The position numbers and the translations under genes are program-made. Below, piece after piece: positions 45,434 to 55,405 of a stretch of 64,000 nucleotides of DNA. The stretch comes from Rhizobium bangladeshense (lineage in GTDB: Bacteria; Pseudomonadota; Alphaproteobacteria; Rhizobiales; Rhizobiaceae): NCBI RefSeq assembly GCF_017357245.1, contig NZ_CP071613.1, positions 434,001-498,000 on the forward strand, given 5' to 3'. A model generated the notes under the pieces. The model made no database searches. It saw nothing but the letters and a program-made list of their open reading frames with translations, and had not been told where the DNA came from. Each line of letters opens with the position of its first letter. Positions within the stretch are counted from its first letter, which is position 1.

Positions 45434-46296
45434 GACTCGCTCCGGTCGCGGATCTTCTGCGGCAGGTTGTCGATCAGCAAGTTGACGCTGATCGTGAGGC
45501 TGGCGATGGCAAATGAGGGAAACATCACCGCCGGCGCGCCGAATGGCAGGCCGCCGACGTTCTCGCGCACGAGTGCCCCCCAATCGGCATAGGGCGGCTG
45601 GACGCCGAGGCCAAGGAAGGACAATCCAGACAGCAGCAGAACGATGAAGACAAAACGAATGCCGAGGTCGGCAAGCACCGGCCCGACGATGTTGGGGAGG
45701 ATCTCCGAGCGAATGAGATAGAGGGTACTTTCACCGCGGATGCGCGCAACCGTGATGAAATCCATTGCATTGATGTTGACGGCAAGCGCCCGGGCGAAAC
45801 GGTAGGCGCCGGGGATGTAGATCACCGACAGCGTCATGATCAGCACCGGGACGGAGGAGCCGACGGCAGCCACGACCACTAGTCCGAACAGCTTGCTCGG
45901 GATGGAGTTGAGTGCGTCGAGGAACCGGCTGAGGATTGTATCGAGCCAACCGCCGGCGACCGCTGCGATCATGCCGAGCACCACGCCGCTGAAGCAGGCG
46001 ATCGTGACCGCCGCCAGCGAGATGCCGACCGTATAGCGCGCACCCATCAGAATCCGCGAGAGCATGTCGCGGCCGAGATAATCGGAGCCGAGCCAGAGTT
46101 CACGGCTCATCGGGCCGAAATAGTCGAGATCGACAATCTCGCCGACCGGATAGGGGATGATCAACGGTGCAAAGATTGCCACGAGCGCCCACGAGAGGAT
46201 GATGGCAAGGCCGATCGCGCCGACGATGTTGAAGCGATAGCCAAACCGGGTTCCGGACAGCCGGCCGGAGGCGGTTTCGGAATGGGACATGGTCAT
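45430..46296 (-). CDS. Peptide-type ABC permease, DppC-like
   Basis: 288 residues. The first span is IVGAIGLAIILSWALVAIFA, followed by the DppC-type periplasmic PVGEIVDLDYFGPMSRELWLG with GSDYLGRDMLSR, and four or five further spans. The inner-loop motif is in FARALAVNINAMDFITVARI. Start and stop codons overlap those of its neighbours by 4 bp, so the whole transporter is translationally coupled. Confidence 0.93.
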   Translation of the reverse strand: MTMSHSETASGRLSGTRFGYRFNIVGAIGLAIILSWALVAIFAPLIIPYPVGEIVDLDYFGPMSRELWLGSDYLGRDMLSRILMGARYTVGISLAAVTIACFSGVVLGMIAAVAGGWLDTILSRFLDALNSIPSKLFGLVVVAAVGSSVPVLIMTLSVIYIPGAYRFARALAVNINAMDFITVARIRGESTLYLIRSEILPNIVGPVLADLGIRFVFIVLLLSGLSFLGLGVQPPYADWGALVRENVGGLPFGAPAVMFPSFAIASLTISVNLLIDNLPQKIRDRSES

Positions 46297-47243
46297 CGTA
46301 GCCTCGGGTTTGAAAGGATGGCGATGATATCGGCGATGGTGATCAGGAGCAGGTAGCCAAGGCAGAAGATCATCGCGCAGCTCTGGATCAGCGGCAGATC
46401 ACGCGTGGCGACGCCATCCAGCATCAGCTTGGCGATACCGGGATAGTTGAAAATGGTCTCGACGATGATGACGCCTCCGAGCAGATAGGAAAGCGACAGC
46501 GCAACCGCATTGACGATGGGGCCGAGCGCATTCGGCAGCGCATGGCGAAAGACGATGCGCGGCCGGGAGGCACCCTTGAGCAATGCCATCTCAACATAGG
46601 GCGTGTTGAGCGTCTCGATAACAGCCGCGCGCGTCATCCGGATCATCTGGGCGGAGACGACGAAGGTGAGGGTGATCACGGGCATGGCATAGACACGCAA
46701 CAGGTCGGCCAGACTGTGAACTTCATTTGCGAATGATAGGGCCGGCAGCCATTTCAGATAGACGGCGAAGATGAGCGCGGCAGAGGTCGCGACCATGAAT
46801 TCCGGTACGGAAATGACGCCGATGGTGATCACGGTGACGATCCGATCATAAAGGGTGCCGCGCAGCATTGCCGCAGTGATCCCGAGCGTGAGCGCGATCG
46901 GCACGGAGAAAAGCGCGGTGACGCCGGCAAGTTTCAGCGTGTTGACGAAGCGGCCGGCTATGAGAGCAGCGATCGGCATTTCATTGGCATAGGACGTGCC
47001 GAGGTCGCCTTGCAGCAGCCCGACGGACCAGCGAAGGAAACGAAAAAGCGCCGGTTCGTCGAGATGCATGGCTTTGCGCAAGCCTTCCACGGCTTCCGGC
47101 GTGGCGGCCTGTCCGAGCAGGATCGTCGCCGTATCTCCGGGCAACAGCGTTGTCGCGAAGAAGACGGCGAAGGAGACGATCACCAGGGTGACCATGGCGA
47201 CGAACAATCTGCCCACTACAAGGGATAAGACCTGGCGGTTCAC
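46293..47243 (-). CDS. Peptide-type ABC permease, DppB-like
   Basis: 316 residues. The N-terminal span is LFVAMVTLVIVSFAVFFATT, and the DppB hallmark LPGDTATILLGQAATPEAVE follows. The C-terminal EAA-like region is EMALLKGASRPRIVFRHALP. It forms the channel with the DppC-like protein encoded next. The gap to the binding-protein gene is 89 bp with no obvious structure. Confidence 0.93.
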   Translation of the reverse strand: MNRQVLSLVVGRLFVAMVTLVIVSFAVFFATTLLPGDTATILLGQAATPEAVEGLRKAMHLDEPALFRFLRWSVGLLQGDLGTSYANEMPIAALIAGRFVNTLKLAGVTALFSVPIALTLGITAAMLRGTLYDRIVTVITIGVISVPEFMVATSAALIFAVYLKWLPALSFANEVHSLADLLRVYAMPVITLTFVVSAQMIRMTRAAVIETLNTPYVEMALLKGASRPRIVFRHALPNALGPIVNAVALSLSYLLGGVIIVETIFNYPGIAKLMLDGVATRDLPLIQSCAMIFCLGYLLLITIADIIAILSNPRLR

Positions 47244-47332
47244 GGGCGTCTTCCCTCTGCGTTCGAGTTGAGTTGCATCAATGCAGATGGAGGAGCTGGG
47301 GCGCGGCTGCTGCCCCAGTCTCCTTTGCTCTA

Positions 47333-48943
47333 TCAGGCTTCAAGCCAGACATATTCGGCAAAAGCATATCCCATCTGGCCACCGAGCGGGTTTGCTTCCA
47401 GGCCCTTCAGCTTGGCCGTTGTGGCATCGACGTTCGAGATATAGGCCGGAATGATAGTACCGGCTTCTTGAGCGACCATGCCCTGCATCTCGTTGTAAAT
47501 CAGCTTGCGCTTGTCTTGATCGAGAGAGCCGCGCGCCTCGATGAGCATCTTGTCGAACTTCTCCGACTTGTATTGGCTTTCGTTCCACGGAGCGTCCGAG
47601 GTGTAGAGGAGGGAGAAGAGGATATCAGGGGTCGGCCGCGGGTTGATATTGCCGAAGTGGATCGGCGCCTTGAGCCAGTAATTGTCCCAGTAGCCATCGG
47701 ATGGCACTCGCTCGACATCGAGCTTCATGCCGATTTCGGCACCGGCGGCCTGGATGATCATGGCCATGTCGATCGACGAGTTCGCCGCATCGGAGGCGAC
47801 GATCGGAATGGCTTGCCCGAGGACGCCAGCCTTTTCGAAGTGGAACTTGGCCTTTTCCGGATCAAAAGCCCGCGGCTTCAGCTCTGCATTGTGATAGAAG
47901 TTTGCGGGGGAAACTGGTTGATCATTGCCGACCTCGCCGAGACCACGCAGCGCCGATTTGACGATCTGCTCGCGGTTGACGAGATATTTCATGCCTTCGA
48001 TGAAATCCCGCTTGTTGCCAGGCTCCATGTCCAATCGCATGTTCAGATTGGTGTAATTTCCTGATGTTGACTTCGATAATGTAAATCCGTCGCCCTGGGC
48101 CTCGACGAGGCGCATGGAGCGGGGATTGATCGTTGCCGCGAGATGGATATCGCCGGCAAGCAGCGCGTTGACGCGGGCGTTGTCGTCGCTGATCGCGAAA
48201 TATTCGAAGGAATCGACGTTCGGGCCGGATTTCCAGTAGTTCTTGTTCTTGACCCCGACCGAGCGCACGCCCGGTTCGAAGACCTCCTTGACGAAAGCGC
48301 CGGTGCCATTGGCCTTGGTGAAATCGGTCGTGCCATCGGCGACGATCATGAAGTGATGCATCGCAAGAATGGTCGGCAGGTCGGCATTCGGATTGGCGAG
48401 CGTAATCTCGACGGTCTGCTTGTCGACCGCCTTGAAGCCTGTCATCTGTGCGGCGATTTTAGCGACTTTCGAGCCGACCGAAGGGTCGAGATGACGTTTC
48501 AGCGAAAACACCACGTCCTCGGCGGTTAGAGGCTTGCCGTCATGGAAGGTGACGCCGCTCTTCAGCTTGACCGTCCAGGTCTTCGCATCCTTGCTCTCGA
48601 TCGCTTCGGCAAGCTCCATCTGCGGTGTGCCGCTCTTGTCGAGGAAGGTTAGGCGGTTATAGAAGGAGCAGCAACGGACATAGTCAGTGGAAAGCGACGC
48701 CTTGGCGGGGTCGAGCGTATCGGCGGTCGAGGATGACCAGCCGGCCGCCTTGAGCGCCCCGCCGGAAACCGGCGCAGCGGCGAGCGCCTTGCCGGCACGG
48801 CCGAGCACAAGCCCGCCGGCGGACATGGCCACGCCGCCCGCGAGCATCATATGCAGCAACTCGCGGCGGGTGGCGCCACGACGGATGGCGCTTTCGACCA
48901 TGGCGTCGTCGGACCTGGTCCAATTGGTGATCTTGTCGTTCAT
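47333..48943 (-). CDS. Peptide-type ABC transporter solute-binding protein
   Basis: 536 residues, family-5 type. The N-terminus is long: TRRELLHMMLAGGVAMSAGG near residues 26-45 precedes an AAA cleavage site near 57, and twin Arg plus a mild hydrophobic stretch suggests Tat export. The body includes TWTVKLKSGVTFHDGKPLTA and VVFSLKRHLDPSVGS, standard for DppA/OppA. First gene of the operon; AAAAGGGGAATGAA lies before the ATG. Ligand unknown. Confidence 0.92.
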   Translation of the reverse strand: MNDKITNWTRSDDAMVESAIRRGATRRELLHMMLAGGVAMSAGGLVLGRAGKALAAAPVSGGALKAAGWSSSTADTLDPAKASLSTDYVRCCSFYNRLTFLDKSGTPQMELAEAIESKDAKTWTVKLKSGVTFHDGKPLTAEDVVFSLKRHLDPSVGSKVAKIAAQMTGFKAVDKQTVEITLANPNADLPTILAMHHFMIVADGTTDFTKANGTGAFVKEVFEPGVRSVGVKNKNYWKSGPNVDSFEYFAISDDNARVNALLAGDIHLAATINPRSMRLVEAQGDGFTLSKSTSGNYTNLNMRLDMEPGNKRDFIEGMKYLVNREQIVKSALRGLGEVGNDQPVSPANFYHNAELKPRAFDPEKAKFHFEKAGVLGQAIPIVASDAANSSIDMAMIIQAAGAEIGMKLDVERVPSDGYWDNYWLKAPIHFGNINPRPTPDILFSLLYTSDAPWNESQYKSEKFDKMLIEARGSLDQDKRKLIYNEMQGMVAQEAGTIIPAYISNVDATTAKLKGLEANPLGGQMGYAFAEYVWLEA

Positions 48944-49003
48944 TTCATTCCCCTTTTCTTCTGTGGCGGGCGGCCGCGCTGGCGAGCCCGATCCGGTTTT
49001 AAG

Positions 49004-49717
49004 TCAGGCTCGCGCGGCGGCTACGGCCTCGGCGAGGGCTGCCATCGACGTGAAATGATAGTCGGGTGCGGTGAATTCCGCCGGCTCGATCGTGCCGCCG
49101 TAGCCCTTCTCGGCATGCCGCCGCTCGATCCAGCAATTGGTCAGCCCAAGTTTCCTGGAGATCCCGATATCGTGGTACTGGCTCTGGGCGACGTGCAGGA
49201 TGTCGTCTTTTGAATGTCCTTCAGAGGCAACGTGGTCAAACACCTTCTCGAAGAAGGCGGGATCGGGCTTCTCGGTCTTCGTGTCATCCGCGGTGAAGGC
49301 GGCATAAAAGGGATTGCCCAGTTCCTTTTCGAAGAAGTCGAATGCCCAGCGGCGCGCGTTGGTCATCGCCACAAGGCGGTAATCTTTGGCAAGACTTGCC
49401 AGCGCTGCGGCGCTGTCTGCAAACCCCCTCCAGCTCTTGGCCGAGTCCCGCAGCCGCTCGCCGTATTTTTGATCGACGGGCAGGCCCAGGTCGGGCGCGA
49501 TCGCGAGATAGACGCGAACGAGGTCGTCCGGAAAGAGCTCGGCGTCTTCGGAGTAGCGGGCCGCGCGGTAAAGAGTGAGAGCCTGCTCGCCGTCGATTTT
49601 GCAGCCCACCTCGCCAGCGATCTCGGCAAGGCAGGCCTTGAGGCCGCACTCGAAATCGATGAGTGTGCCGACGACGTCGAAGGTCAGGTATTTGAATTCC
49701 GAAAGGCTCTTGCTCAC
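49004..49717 (-). CDS. HAD-superfamily hydrolase, haloacid-dehalogenase type II-like
   Basis: 237 residues from a GTG at 49717 (GGGGAATTCAC upstream). The HAD nucleophile motif is LTFDVVGTLIDF with D14 and T18; typical L-2-haloacid dehalogenases have D-x-Y-G-T, so Tyr is replaced by Val16. Other parts are present: TNARRWAF, TEKPDPAFF and SQYHDIGIS. It may be a phosphatase or dehalogenase for a small acid. It lies 60 bp after the binding-protein gene in the same direction, and was possibly once in another operon. Confidence 0.83.
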   Translation of the reverse strand: MSKSLSEFKYLTFDVVGTLIDFECGLKACLAEIAGEVGCKIDGEQALTLYRAARYSEDAELFPDDLVRVYLAIAPDLGLPVDQKYGERLRDSAKSWRGFADSAAALASLAKDYRLVAMTNARRWAFDFFEKELGNPFYAAFTADDTKTEKPDPAFFEKVFDHVASEGHSKDDILHVAQSQYHDIGISRKLGLTNCWIERRHAEKGYGGTIEPAEFTAPDYHFTSMAALAEAVAAARA

Positions 49718-49927
49718 GTGAATTCCCCAGTGTTCGGCTCCAATCGGAGCGCGGCTTCTCGAAGAAGAATTTTCTGTTCCGCCGGCGGGCGCATTGTCCC
49801 GCTCTTGTCTGGAAGACCCGCATCCGTCGGGTTCCAGGTCTTTTCTTGATTTCAGTTTGTCACCTGTACCGCGCCGGATTCGCCGAAATGGCGGCATGGA
49901 GCGGCAGAAAATACCGAATCTGACCGT

Positions 49928-51316
49928 TTAGCGGTATTCTCGGGCCTGCAGCGCCCGACGCACATCCGGGTCCTCCAGCGTCTCGTCCAGTGTCATGCGC
50001 GTGCGGTCGACGATCGCATCAATCTCCGTTTCAGTGCAGCAGAGCGGCGGGGCATAGCCAAGCACACCATTGCCGAACGCGCGGATAATCAGGCCGTTTT
50101 CCCAGGCACGATCTAAGATCCGGCGGGCGGGTTCGGCGGATGCCGGCAGCGGCGTTTTGTTCACCTTGTCGACTACAAGCTCGACGGCGGCAAGCATGCC
50201 GCGGCCGCGGACATCCCCGACAAGCGGATGATCCCTCAGCCCCTCCAGACCCTCCATCAGCCGCGCACCCGCCCTGACGCCATTGTCCAGAAGGCCGCTT
50301 TCATAAAGCTTCAGGACTTCGAGGCCGACCGCGGCGCTGACGGGATGGGCCGAATAGGTGTAACCATGGCCGACTGCGGCAGCACCAGCGCCTTCGGCGA
50401 TCGTTTCATAGACGTGATCGGACATCAGAACGGCGCCCATGGGGACGTAGCCGGAGGTGAGGCCCTTGGCTGTCGTCAAAAGATCCGGCACAATCCCTTC
50501 CTCGCTGCAGGCAAAAAGCGGCCCGGTGCGGCCAAAGCCGGTGATCACCTCATCCGCCACGAAAAGGATATCGTGCTCGCGGCAGAATTCGCGCATCGCC
50601 TTAACCCAGCCTTTCGGCGGCACGAGCACGCCGCCCGAACCCTGAATCGGTTCGGCGTAGAAGGCCGCGACGCGCTCCGGCCCGATCGTCTCGACCTTGC
50701 TTTTCAGCGCCGCGAGCGATGCATCGATGATCGCCTGCGGATCGTCGCCGACCGGGTTGCGGTAAGCATAATGAGACGGGATCTTATGCTGCCAGTCGAA
50801 GGGCAGGCCGAAGCCGGCATGGAAGGCGGGCAAGGCGGTCAAGCCGGCACCCACCGTCGAGGAGCCGTGATAGCCCTGTTCGACCGAGATGAACTGATCG
50901 CGCTCCGGTCGTCCTCGGGCATTCCAGTAGTAGCGGATGAACCGGATCGTGGTGTCTATGGCGTCGGAGCCCCCGAGTGTGAAGTAGACATGGTTCAAAT
51001 CACCAGGCGCCCTATCGGCAAGTTCCCCAGCGAGCCGGATCGCAGGCTCGGAGCCGAGGCCGAAATAGGCCGTTGCGTAGGGAAGCTCACGCATTTGCCG
51101 GGCCGCCGCCTCGACGATGCTCTCATGGCCATAACCGGCATTGACGCACCAGAGACCGGCGAAACCGTCGATGAGCTGTTTGCCCGAGGCGTCGGTGACC
51201 GTTGCTCCCTTGGCCGAGGCCAGCACGCGCACGCCATGCTTTTCATGACTGCGATAGGATGCGACGGGATGAATGAGGTGGGCGCGATCGAGTTCGATGA
51301 GCGAGTTGCTGTACAT
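49928..51316 (-). CDS. Class III aminotransferase (omega-amino acid/polyamine type)
   Basis: 462 residues from ATG 51316. The PLP lysine is in TTAKGLTSGYVPMGAVL, with the cofactor Asp in VADEVITGFGRTG and SVEQGYHGSSTVG upstream. The family transaminates omega-amino groups (beta-alanine, GABA, putrescine, taurine) to a keto acid. Its upstream neighbour, 13 bp away, is a double GNAT protein. With the amine-type flavoenzymes and semialdehyde dehydrogenases in the window it suggests amine degradation. The exact amine is not readable. Confidence 0.92.
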   Translation of the reverse strand: MYSNSLIELDRAHLIHPVASYRSHEKHGVRVLASAKGATVTDASGKQLIDGFAGLWCVNAGYGHESIVEAAARQMRELPYATAYFGLGSEPAIRLAGELADRAPGDLNHVYFTLGGSDAIDTTIRFIRYYWNARGRPERDQFISVEQGYHGSSTVGAGLTALPAFHAGFGLPFDWQHKIPSHYAYRNPVGDDPQAIIDASLAALKSKVETIGPERVAAFYAEPIQGSGGVLVPPKGWVKAMREFCREHDILFVADEVITGFGRTGPLFACSEEGIVPDLLTTAKGLTSGYVPMGAVLMSDHVYETIAEGAGAAAVGHGYTYSAHPVSAAVGLEVLKLYESGLLDNGVRAGARLMEGLEGLRDHPLVGDVRGRGMLAAVELVVDKVNKTPLPASAEPARRILDRAWENGLIIRAFGNGVLGYAPPLCCTETEIDAIVDRTRMTLDETLEDPDVRRALQAREYR

Positions 51317-51329
51317 GGGGATCTCCGGG

Positions 51330-52166
51330 TCAGCCGAGCGCCTGGCTGGCAAGGGCAAAGGTGGTGGCGGTCCGGGCGGCGACGTCGCCGGCCGATGATG
51401 TTCTCATAGCGATGCCACCGCCGACATGGGCGAGCCCCTGTGTGGCCAGCCATGGGGACAGTCCGGTTTCGGCAGTCGTATCCACCCTGAGGAACCTTCC
51501 TGGCCGAACGGCGATGTGATGCTCGATGAGTTTCCTGGCGTCCTCGATGTCCGCGGCGACCACCGGTCCGATCACCTCGCCGCGACCGAAGGAACGCAGG
51601 CATGCGAATCCCGAAACGCCGCCGTCGCGGCGAATAACGGCGAATTCGCCGACCCTTGCAAGATAGGAGAGCAGCCCTTCGCGGTCGGCACCGAAGGCAA
51701 GGCGGTCGAGCGCCATGATGGCGTTGAGATCACCCACGGTGGCGGTTTGCGTGCCAGTCGGCGCGCCGATGCCTCCGGCAAAGCCTTGGTGCTGCAGCAC
51801 GGTCCCGCATTCGTGGAAGCCGAGCTTTTGGTAGAGCGGCAGGCCTGCGGTTGTCGCGACCAGCCGCAGCGGCCGGTCGCCCGCGATCCGCAAAGCCGCA
51901 TCCATCAGGCTGCGGCCGAGGCCGCGGCCGCGCATCGTTTCGTCGACGATGACCATGTTGATGGTCGCACAATCGTCTTTGTAAGGTGTGACGAGGACGG
52001 TGCCGACGACCCTGTCGTCCTCGATCGCGACCATACCTTCGCTCAAGGCCAGGGCCATCTGCCAGTCCTCCGGCCGATGCGGCCAGCCCGCCTGTCTGGA
52101 GAGCGCAACGGCGGCTTCCAGATGGTCGGGGCTGAACGGGGCGATTTCGATCTGACGTGTTTGCAT
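51330..52166 (-). CDS. Two-domain GNAT-family N-acetyltransferase
   Basis: 278 residues from ATG 52166 (AAGGAC seven bases before). The first GNAT domain has the acetyl-CoA loop DETMRGRGLGRSLMDAALRI (about 80-99). The second half (about 135-278: FACLRSFGRGEVIGPVVAAD) is a weaker GNAT-like domain, as in YitI-type proteins. It would acetylate an amine; pairing with the aminotransferase supports a substrate or product of that enzyme. Confidence 0.85.
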   Translation of the reverse strand: MQTRQIEIAPFSPDHLEAAVALSRQAGWPHRPEDWQMALALSEGMVAIEDDRVVGTVLVTPYKDDCATINMVIVDETMRGRGLGRSLMDAALRIAGDRPLRLVATTAGLPLYQKLGFHECGTVLQHQGFAGGIGAPTGTQTATVGDLNAIMALDRLAFGADREGLLSYLARVGEFAVIRRDGGVSGFACLRSFGRGEVIGPVVAADIEDARKLIEHHIAVRPGRFLRVDTTAETGLSPWLATQGLAHVGGGIAMRTSSAGDVAARTATTFALASQALG

Positions 52167-52363
52167 CGGGCCGTCCTTCATATCGTGCCCACAAGTCTGC
52201 CGGAGCCCCGGCGGGCGGATCGTCTGAAGGCCGCGGTTAAGGCAGTATCTTATAGCTTTGCGCTGACGTGCCGCCGCATCTTATGCTGGAGCGGATCGAT
52301 AATTTCCATCGGGGATGTTGACTGAACGCTTGGCGCCAAATCGCTCTGGTTCGCTGGGACAGT

Positions 52364-53641
52364 TCAGTGCATCATCGCGAGAGCTGCCGCGAAGAAGTCG
52401 TCGCCGCCGAAGTTCCCTGATTTCAACGCCAGAAGCATGTCGCCCTGCCGATTGCCGACCGAGCGCAGCACCGGCACGCCGGGGGCAATCTCTGGGCCGA
52501 TCAGGAATGCCGGGATGGCGAGCTTGTCAACTGCGGCCCCGGACGTTTCGCCGCCTGCGACGACGAGGCGCCGCACGCCCCTCTCAACCAGTTCGGCGGC
52601 GATGATCGACGTCGCGGTCTCGATCGCGTGGCCGGAGGCCTCCCGACCATATTGCGATTGCAGCCGGGATACGGTTTCCGGCGCCGCGCTCGCAGCGACT
52701 ATCACGGGGCCGGCGGAGATGCGGTCTCCGGCCCAGGAAATCGCTGCGGCAATCTCATCCGGGCCTGATATCAAACGCTCCGGATCAAGCCGCAGCACAG
52801 GCATCGACCGTTCGGCGACGTCGAGCTGGTGTAGCGTCGCCTTCGAACAGCTTCCGGCAATGATCGCCGAAAGCCCGCCCACAGGGCGAATGACGTCTTC
52901 AGTCGTGGCGCTGCCGGCTATGCGACCGGAACGAACGAGTGCGCGGGCAAGGCCGAGGCCGAGGCCTGACGCACCGGTGGATACCGGAGCCTCCAATGCT
53001 ATTTCGCCAAGCGTTTCCAGATCCCTTTCGAAAATCGCGTCGGCGATAGCCATGGTCACGCCTGTCATGCGCAGGGCATTGAGCTTTGCCTTGGCGGCGG
53101 CCGGTCCGGCCGCGACAGCTGCCAGATCGATTAGTCCGACGGCGCGGCGCGATTGCCGAGCGAGAACCCGCACGAGATTGGCGTCGTGCATCGGGTTGAG
53201 GGGGTGGTCCTTGAGGGGACTTTCGTTCAATGGCAGGTGGCCGACGAAGAGATGGCCGAAATAGACGGTACGTCCGGTTTCCGGGAAGGCTGGTGTAACC
53301 AGGACGCTGCCACCGCCAGCAGCGTCGCTCAGGGCCTCCGTGACCGGGCCGATATTACCGGCATCGGTGGAATCGAATGTCGAGCAGATCTTGTAAAGCA
53401 CGTGGCCCACGCCCCTATGGCGCAGCCATCGCTCAGCTTCGGTGGCAGCCGTCACCGCCTCCGAGGCCGGGACTGAGCGGATTTTTAGGGAAATAACTAT
53501 GGCATCGACATCCGGCAGCGCCAGCGAGGTATCGGGAATACCGACCGTCTGGACCGTGCGTAGGCCGTTCTTCGTCAGCGTGTTGGCGAGATCGGACGCG
53601 CCCGTATAGTCGTCAGCGATCGACCCGAGTGAAATAGCCAT
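52364..53641 (-). CDS. otnK: 3-oxo-tetronate kinase (DUF1537 four-carbon acid sugar kinase)
   Basis: 425 residues. N-terminus LGSIADDYTGASDLANTLTK carries the DDxTGA substrate motif of the family, and the C-terminal half contains RRLVVAGGETSGAAVDKL, the nucleotide-binding motif. It phosphorylates 3-oxo-tetronate at C4. It sits 3 bp after otnI in the leftward ltnD-otnI-otnK operon, next to the LacI-type regulator with twin operators, so use in L-threonate breakdown is well supported by context. Confidence 0.9.
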   Translation of the reverse strand: MAISLGSIADDYTGASDLANTLTKNGLRTVQTVGIPDTSLALPDVDAIVISLKIRSVPASEAVTAATEAERWLRHRGVGHVLYKICSTFDSTDAGNIGPVTEALSDAAGGGSVLVTPAFPETGRTVYFGHLFVGHLPLNESPLKDHPLNPMHDANLVRVLARQSRRAVGLIDLAAVAAGPAAAKAKLNALRMTGVTMAIADAIFERDLETLGEIALEAPVSTGASGLGLGLARALVRSGRIAGSATTEDVIRPVGGLSAIIAGSCSKATLHQLDVAERSMPVLRLDPERLISGPDEIAAAISWAGDRISAGPVIVAASAAPETVSRLQSQYGREASGHAIETATSIIAAELVERGVRRLVVAGGETSGAAVDKLAIPAFLIGPEIAPGVPVLRSVGNRQGDMLLALKSGNFGGDDFFAAALAMMH

Positions 53642-53644
53642 CGT

Positions 53645-54421
53645 CTAGCTCCGTGCAAAAGGGGCGAACCAGCCCAGACCGTCCAGCGTGTGGCCGCGCG
53701 GGATATATTCGCAGCCAATGAACCCGTCATAGCCCAGGCGGTCGATTTCGCTGAACAGGTAGGGATAGTTCAGTTCCTCCCCGTCCGGCTCGTTGCGGGA
53801 CGGCACGCTGGCGATCTGGATATGTCCGGTGACCGGCAGCAGGCGCCGCAATGCCATGGCGACGTCGCCATGCAAGATCTGGCGGTGATAGATGTCGAAT
53901 TGAAGCTTCAGGTTCGGCAGGCCGCATTCGGCGACCAACCGCTCGGCCATGGCGAAGTCGTTGAGGAAGTATCCCGGCATGTTGCGCCCGTTGATCGGCT
54001 CAAGCAGAAGGTCGATGCCCTCTTCCCCGAGCCGGCCGGCGGTGTAGGCGACGGATCGGCGGTAGGAGGAAGAAGCGTCCTGATCTTGAGGATTGGCGAT
54101 GCCTGCCATCAGGTGCAATCGTTTGACGCCTGTAGCCGCCGCATAATCCAGTGCGCGCCCGACATCCGCTTTGAGCTGATCGAACCGCCCGGGAAGGGCG
54201 GCGATGCCACGCTCGCCTGCTGCCCAGTCGCCTGGCGGCAGGTTAAACAAGGCCTGCTGCAGATTGTTGCGGGCGAGCCGTTCGGCGATGGCCTCCGGCA
54301 CTGCTTCGTAGGGAAAAAGATATTCGACGGCGGAAAACCCAGCATCGGCTGCAGCATCGAAGCGGTCGAGGAAGGCCCATTCATTGAACATCATCGTCAA
54401 GTTGGCGGCGAAAACTGGCAT
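53645..54421 (-). CDS. otnI: 2-oxo-tetronate isomerase (hydroxypyruvate-isomerase family)
   Basis: 258 residues of the xylose-isomerase-like barrel. Metal-site motifs: LLLEPINGRNMPGYFLNDF, LKLQFDIYHRQILHGD, GHIQIASVPSRNEP and FIGCEYIPRG. It interconverts 2-oxo- and 3-oxo-tetronate (with hydroxypyruvate isomerases as near relatives). It is between the dehydrogenase and the kinase genes, each within 12 bp, which matches the established OtnI/LtnD/OtnK pathway. Confidence 0.9.
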   Translation of the reverse strand: MPVFAANLTMMFNEWAFLDRFDAAADAGFSAVEYLFPYEAVPEAIAERLARNNLQQALFNLPPGDWAAGERGIAALPGRFDQLKADVGRALDYAAATGVKRLHLMAGIANPQDQDASSSYRRSVAYTAGRLGEEGIDLLLEPINGRNMPGYFLNDFAMAERLVAECGLPNLKLQFDIYHRQILHGDVAMALRRLLPVTGHIQIASVPSRNEPDGEELNYPYLFSEIDRLGYDGFIGCEYIPRGHTLDGLGWFAPFARS

Positions 54422-54433
54422 GATGGGCTTCCT

Positions 54434-55378
54434 TTACAGGCTCTGAGGCTCCTTGGCGGAGCCGGGCAATTCTGCGCCAGAGAGTTTGGCGTAGAGGCGC
54501 GCCAGCGAGGAATCGTCGTCACGGCCCATGCCGGCTCCGGCGGCCGCCAGGTACATTTGCAGAGCGGCTGCCGCGAGCGGTGTGGGATATCGTTCGGAGC
54601 GGGCCATATCCTGGACGATTCCGAGATCCTTAACGAAGATCTCAATGCTGCTGAGCGGAGCATAGTCCCCGGCCAGTATATGCGGCACGCGGTTTTCAAA
54701 CATCCAGGAATTGCCGGCCGAGGCGGTGATGACCTCATAGACCTTGTCGAGGTCCAGACCCTGCTTGGCCGCAAATGTTATCGCCTCGCATGCGGCTGCG
54801 ATATGCACGCCGGCGAGAAGCTGGTTGATCATCTTGAAGGCGGCGCCGGTTCCGGCCGCGTTGCCGAGCTCGTAGACTTTGCCGGCCATGGCATCGAGGG
54901 CCGGACGCGCGGTCTTGAAGGCCTTTCGGGAACCGGAAGCCATAATCGTCAGCTCGCCTCGGGCGGCCTTGGCGGCGCCGCCTGAAATCGGCGCATCGAG
55001 ATAGTGCAGACCCAAAGCCTCCGCCCGCTCCGCAAGATTGCGCGCGACGGCGGGGTCCATCGTTGCCGATGAGATGAAGACAGCGTCGGCCTTCATCGTC
55101 GCCGCAATGCCCTGGGGTCCGAACAGCACGGACTCGGTCTGCGCTCCGTTGACCACAACGGAGACGACGATGTCGGCATCCGCAGCGGCGTCAGCCGGGG
55201 ATGCAGCGCCGCGTCCGCCTTCGGCGACGAAGCGGTCCACCGCGCCGGGCGTTATGTCATATCCAACGACGTCGAGACCTTTGCGCTTCATGGACAGGGC
55301 CATTCCCATGCCCATGGAACCAAGGCCGATGACGGCTGCAATAACGGCAGGGCCCGAGTTTTCAGAAAGCGGCATCAT
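54434..55378 (-). CDS. ltnD: L-threonate dehydrogenase (beta-hydroxyacid dehydrogenase family)
   Basis: 314 residues. Rossmann motif VIGLGSMGMGMALSMKRKGL near the N-terminus, substrate motif DAPISGGAAKAARGELTIMA and the catalytic Lys in GAAFKMINQLLAGVH. It oxidises L-threonate to 2-oxo-L-threonate with NAD. It is the first gene of the leftward operon, 28 bp from a palindrome at 55406-55419, an operator shared with the divergent LacI regulator. D-glycerate or tartronate relatives are possible but the neighbours favour threonate. Confidence 0.9.
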   Translation of the reverse strand: MMPLSENSGPAVIAAVIGLGSMGMGMALSMKRKGLDVVGYDITPGAVDRFVAEGGRGAASPADAAADADIVVSVVVNGAQTESVLFGPQGIAATMKADAVFISSATMDPAVARNLAERAEALGLHYLDAPISGGAAKAARGELTIMASGSRKAFKTARPALDAMAGKVYELGNAAGTGAAFKMINQLLAGVHIAAACEAITFAAKQGLDLDKVYEVITASAGNSWMFENRVPHILAGDYAPLSSIEIFVKDLGIVQDMARSERYPTPLAAAALQMYLAAAGAGMGRDDDSSLARLYAKLSGAELPGSAKEPQSL

Positions 55379-55405
55379 GAGAACGTCCTCCGGTCAGGCC
55401 TATTT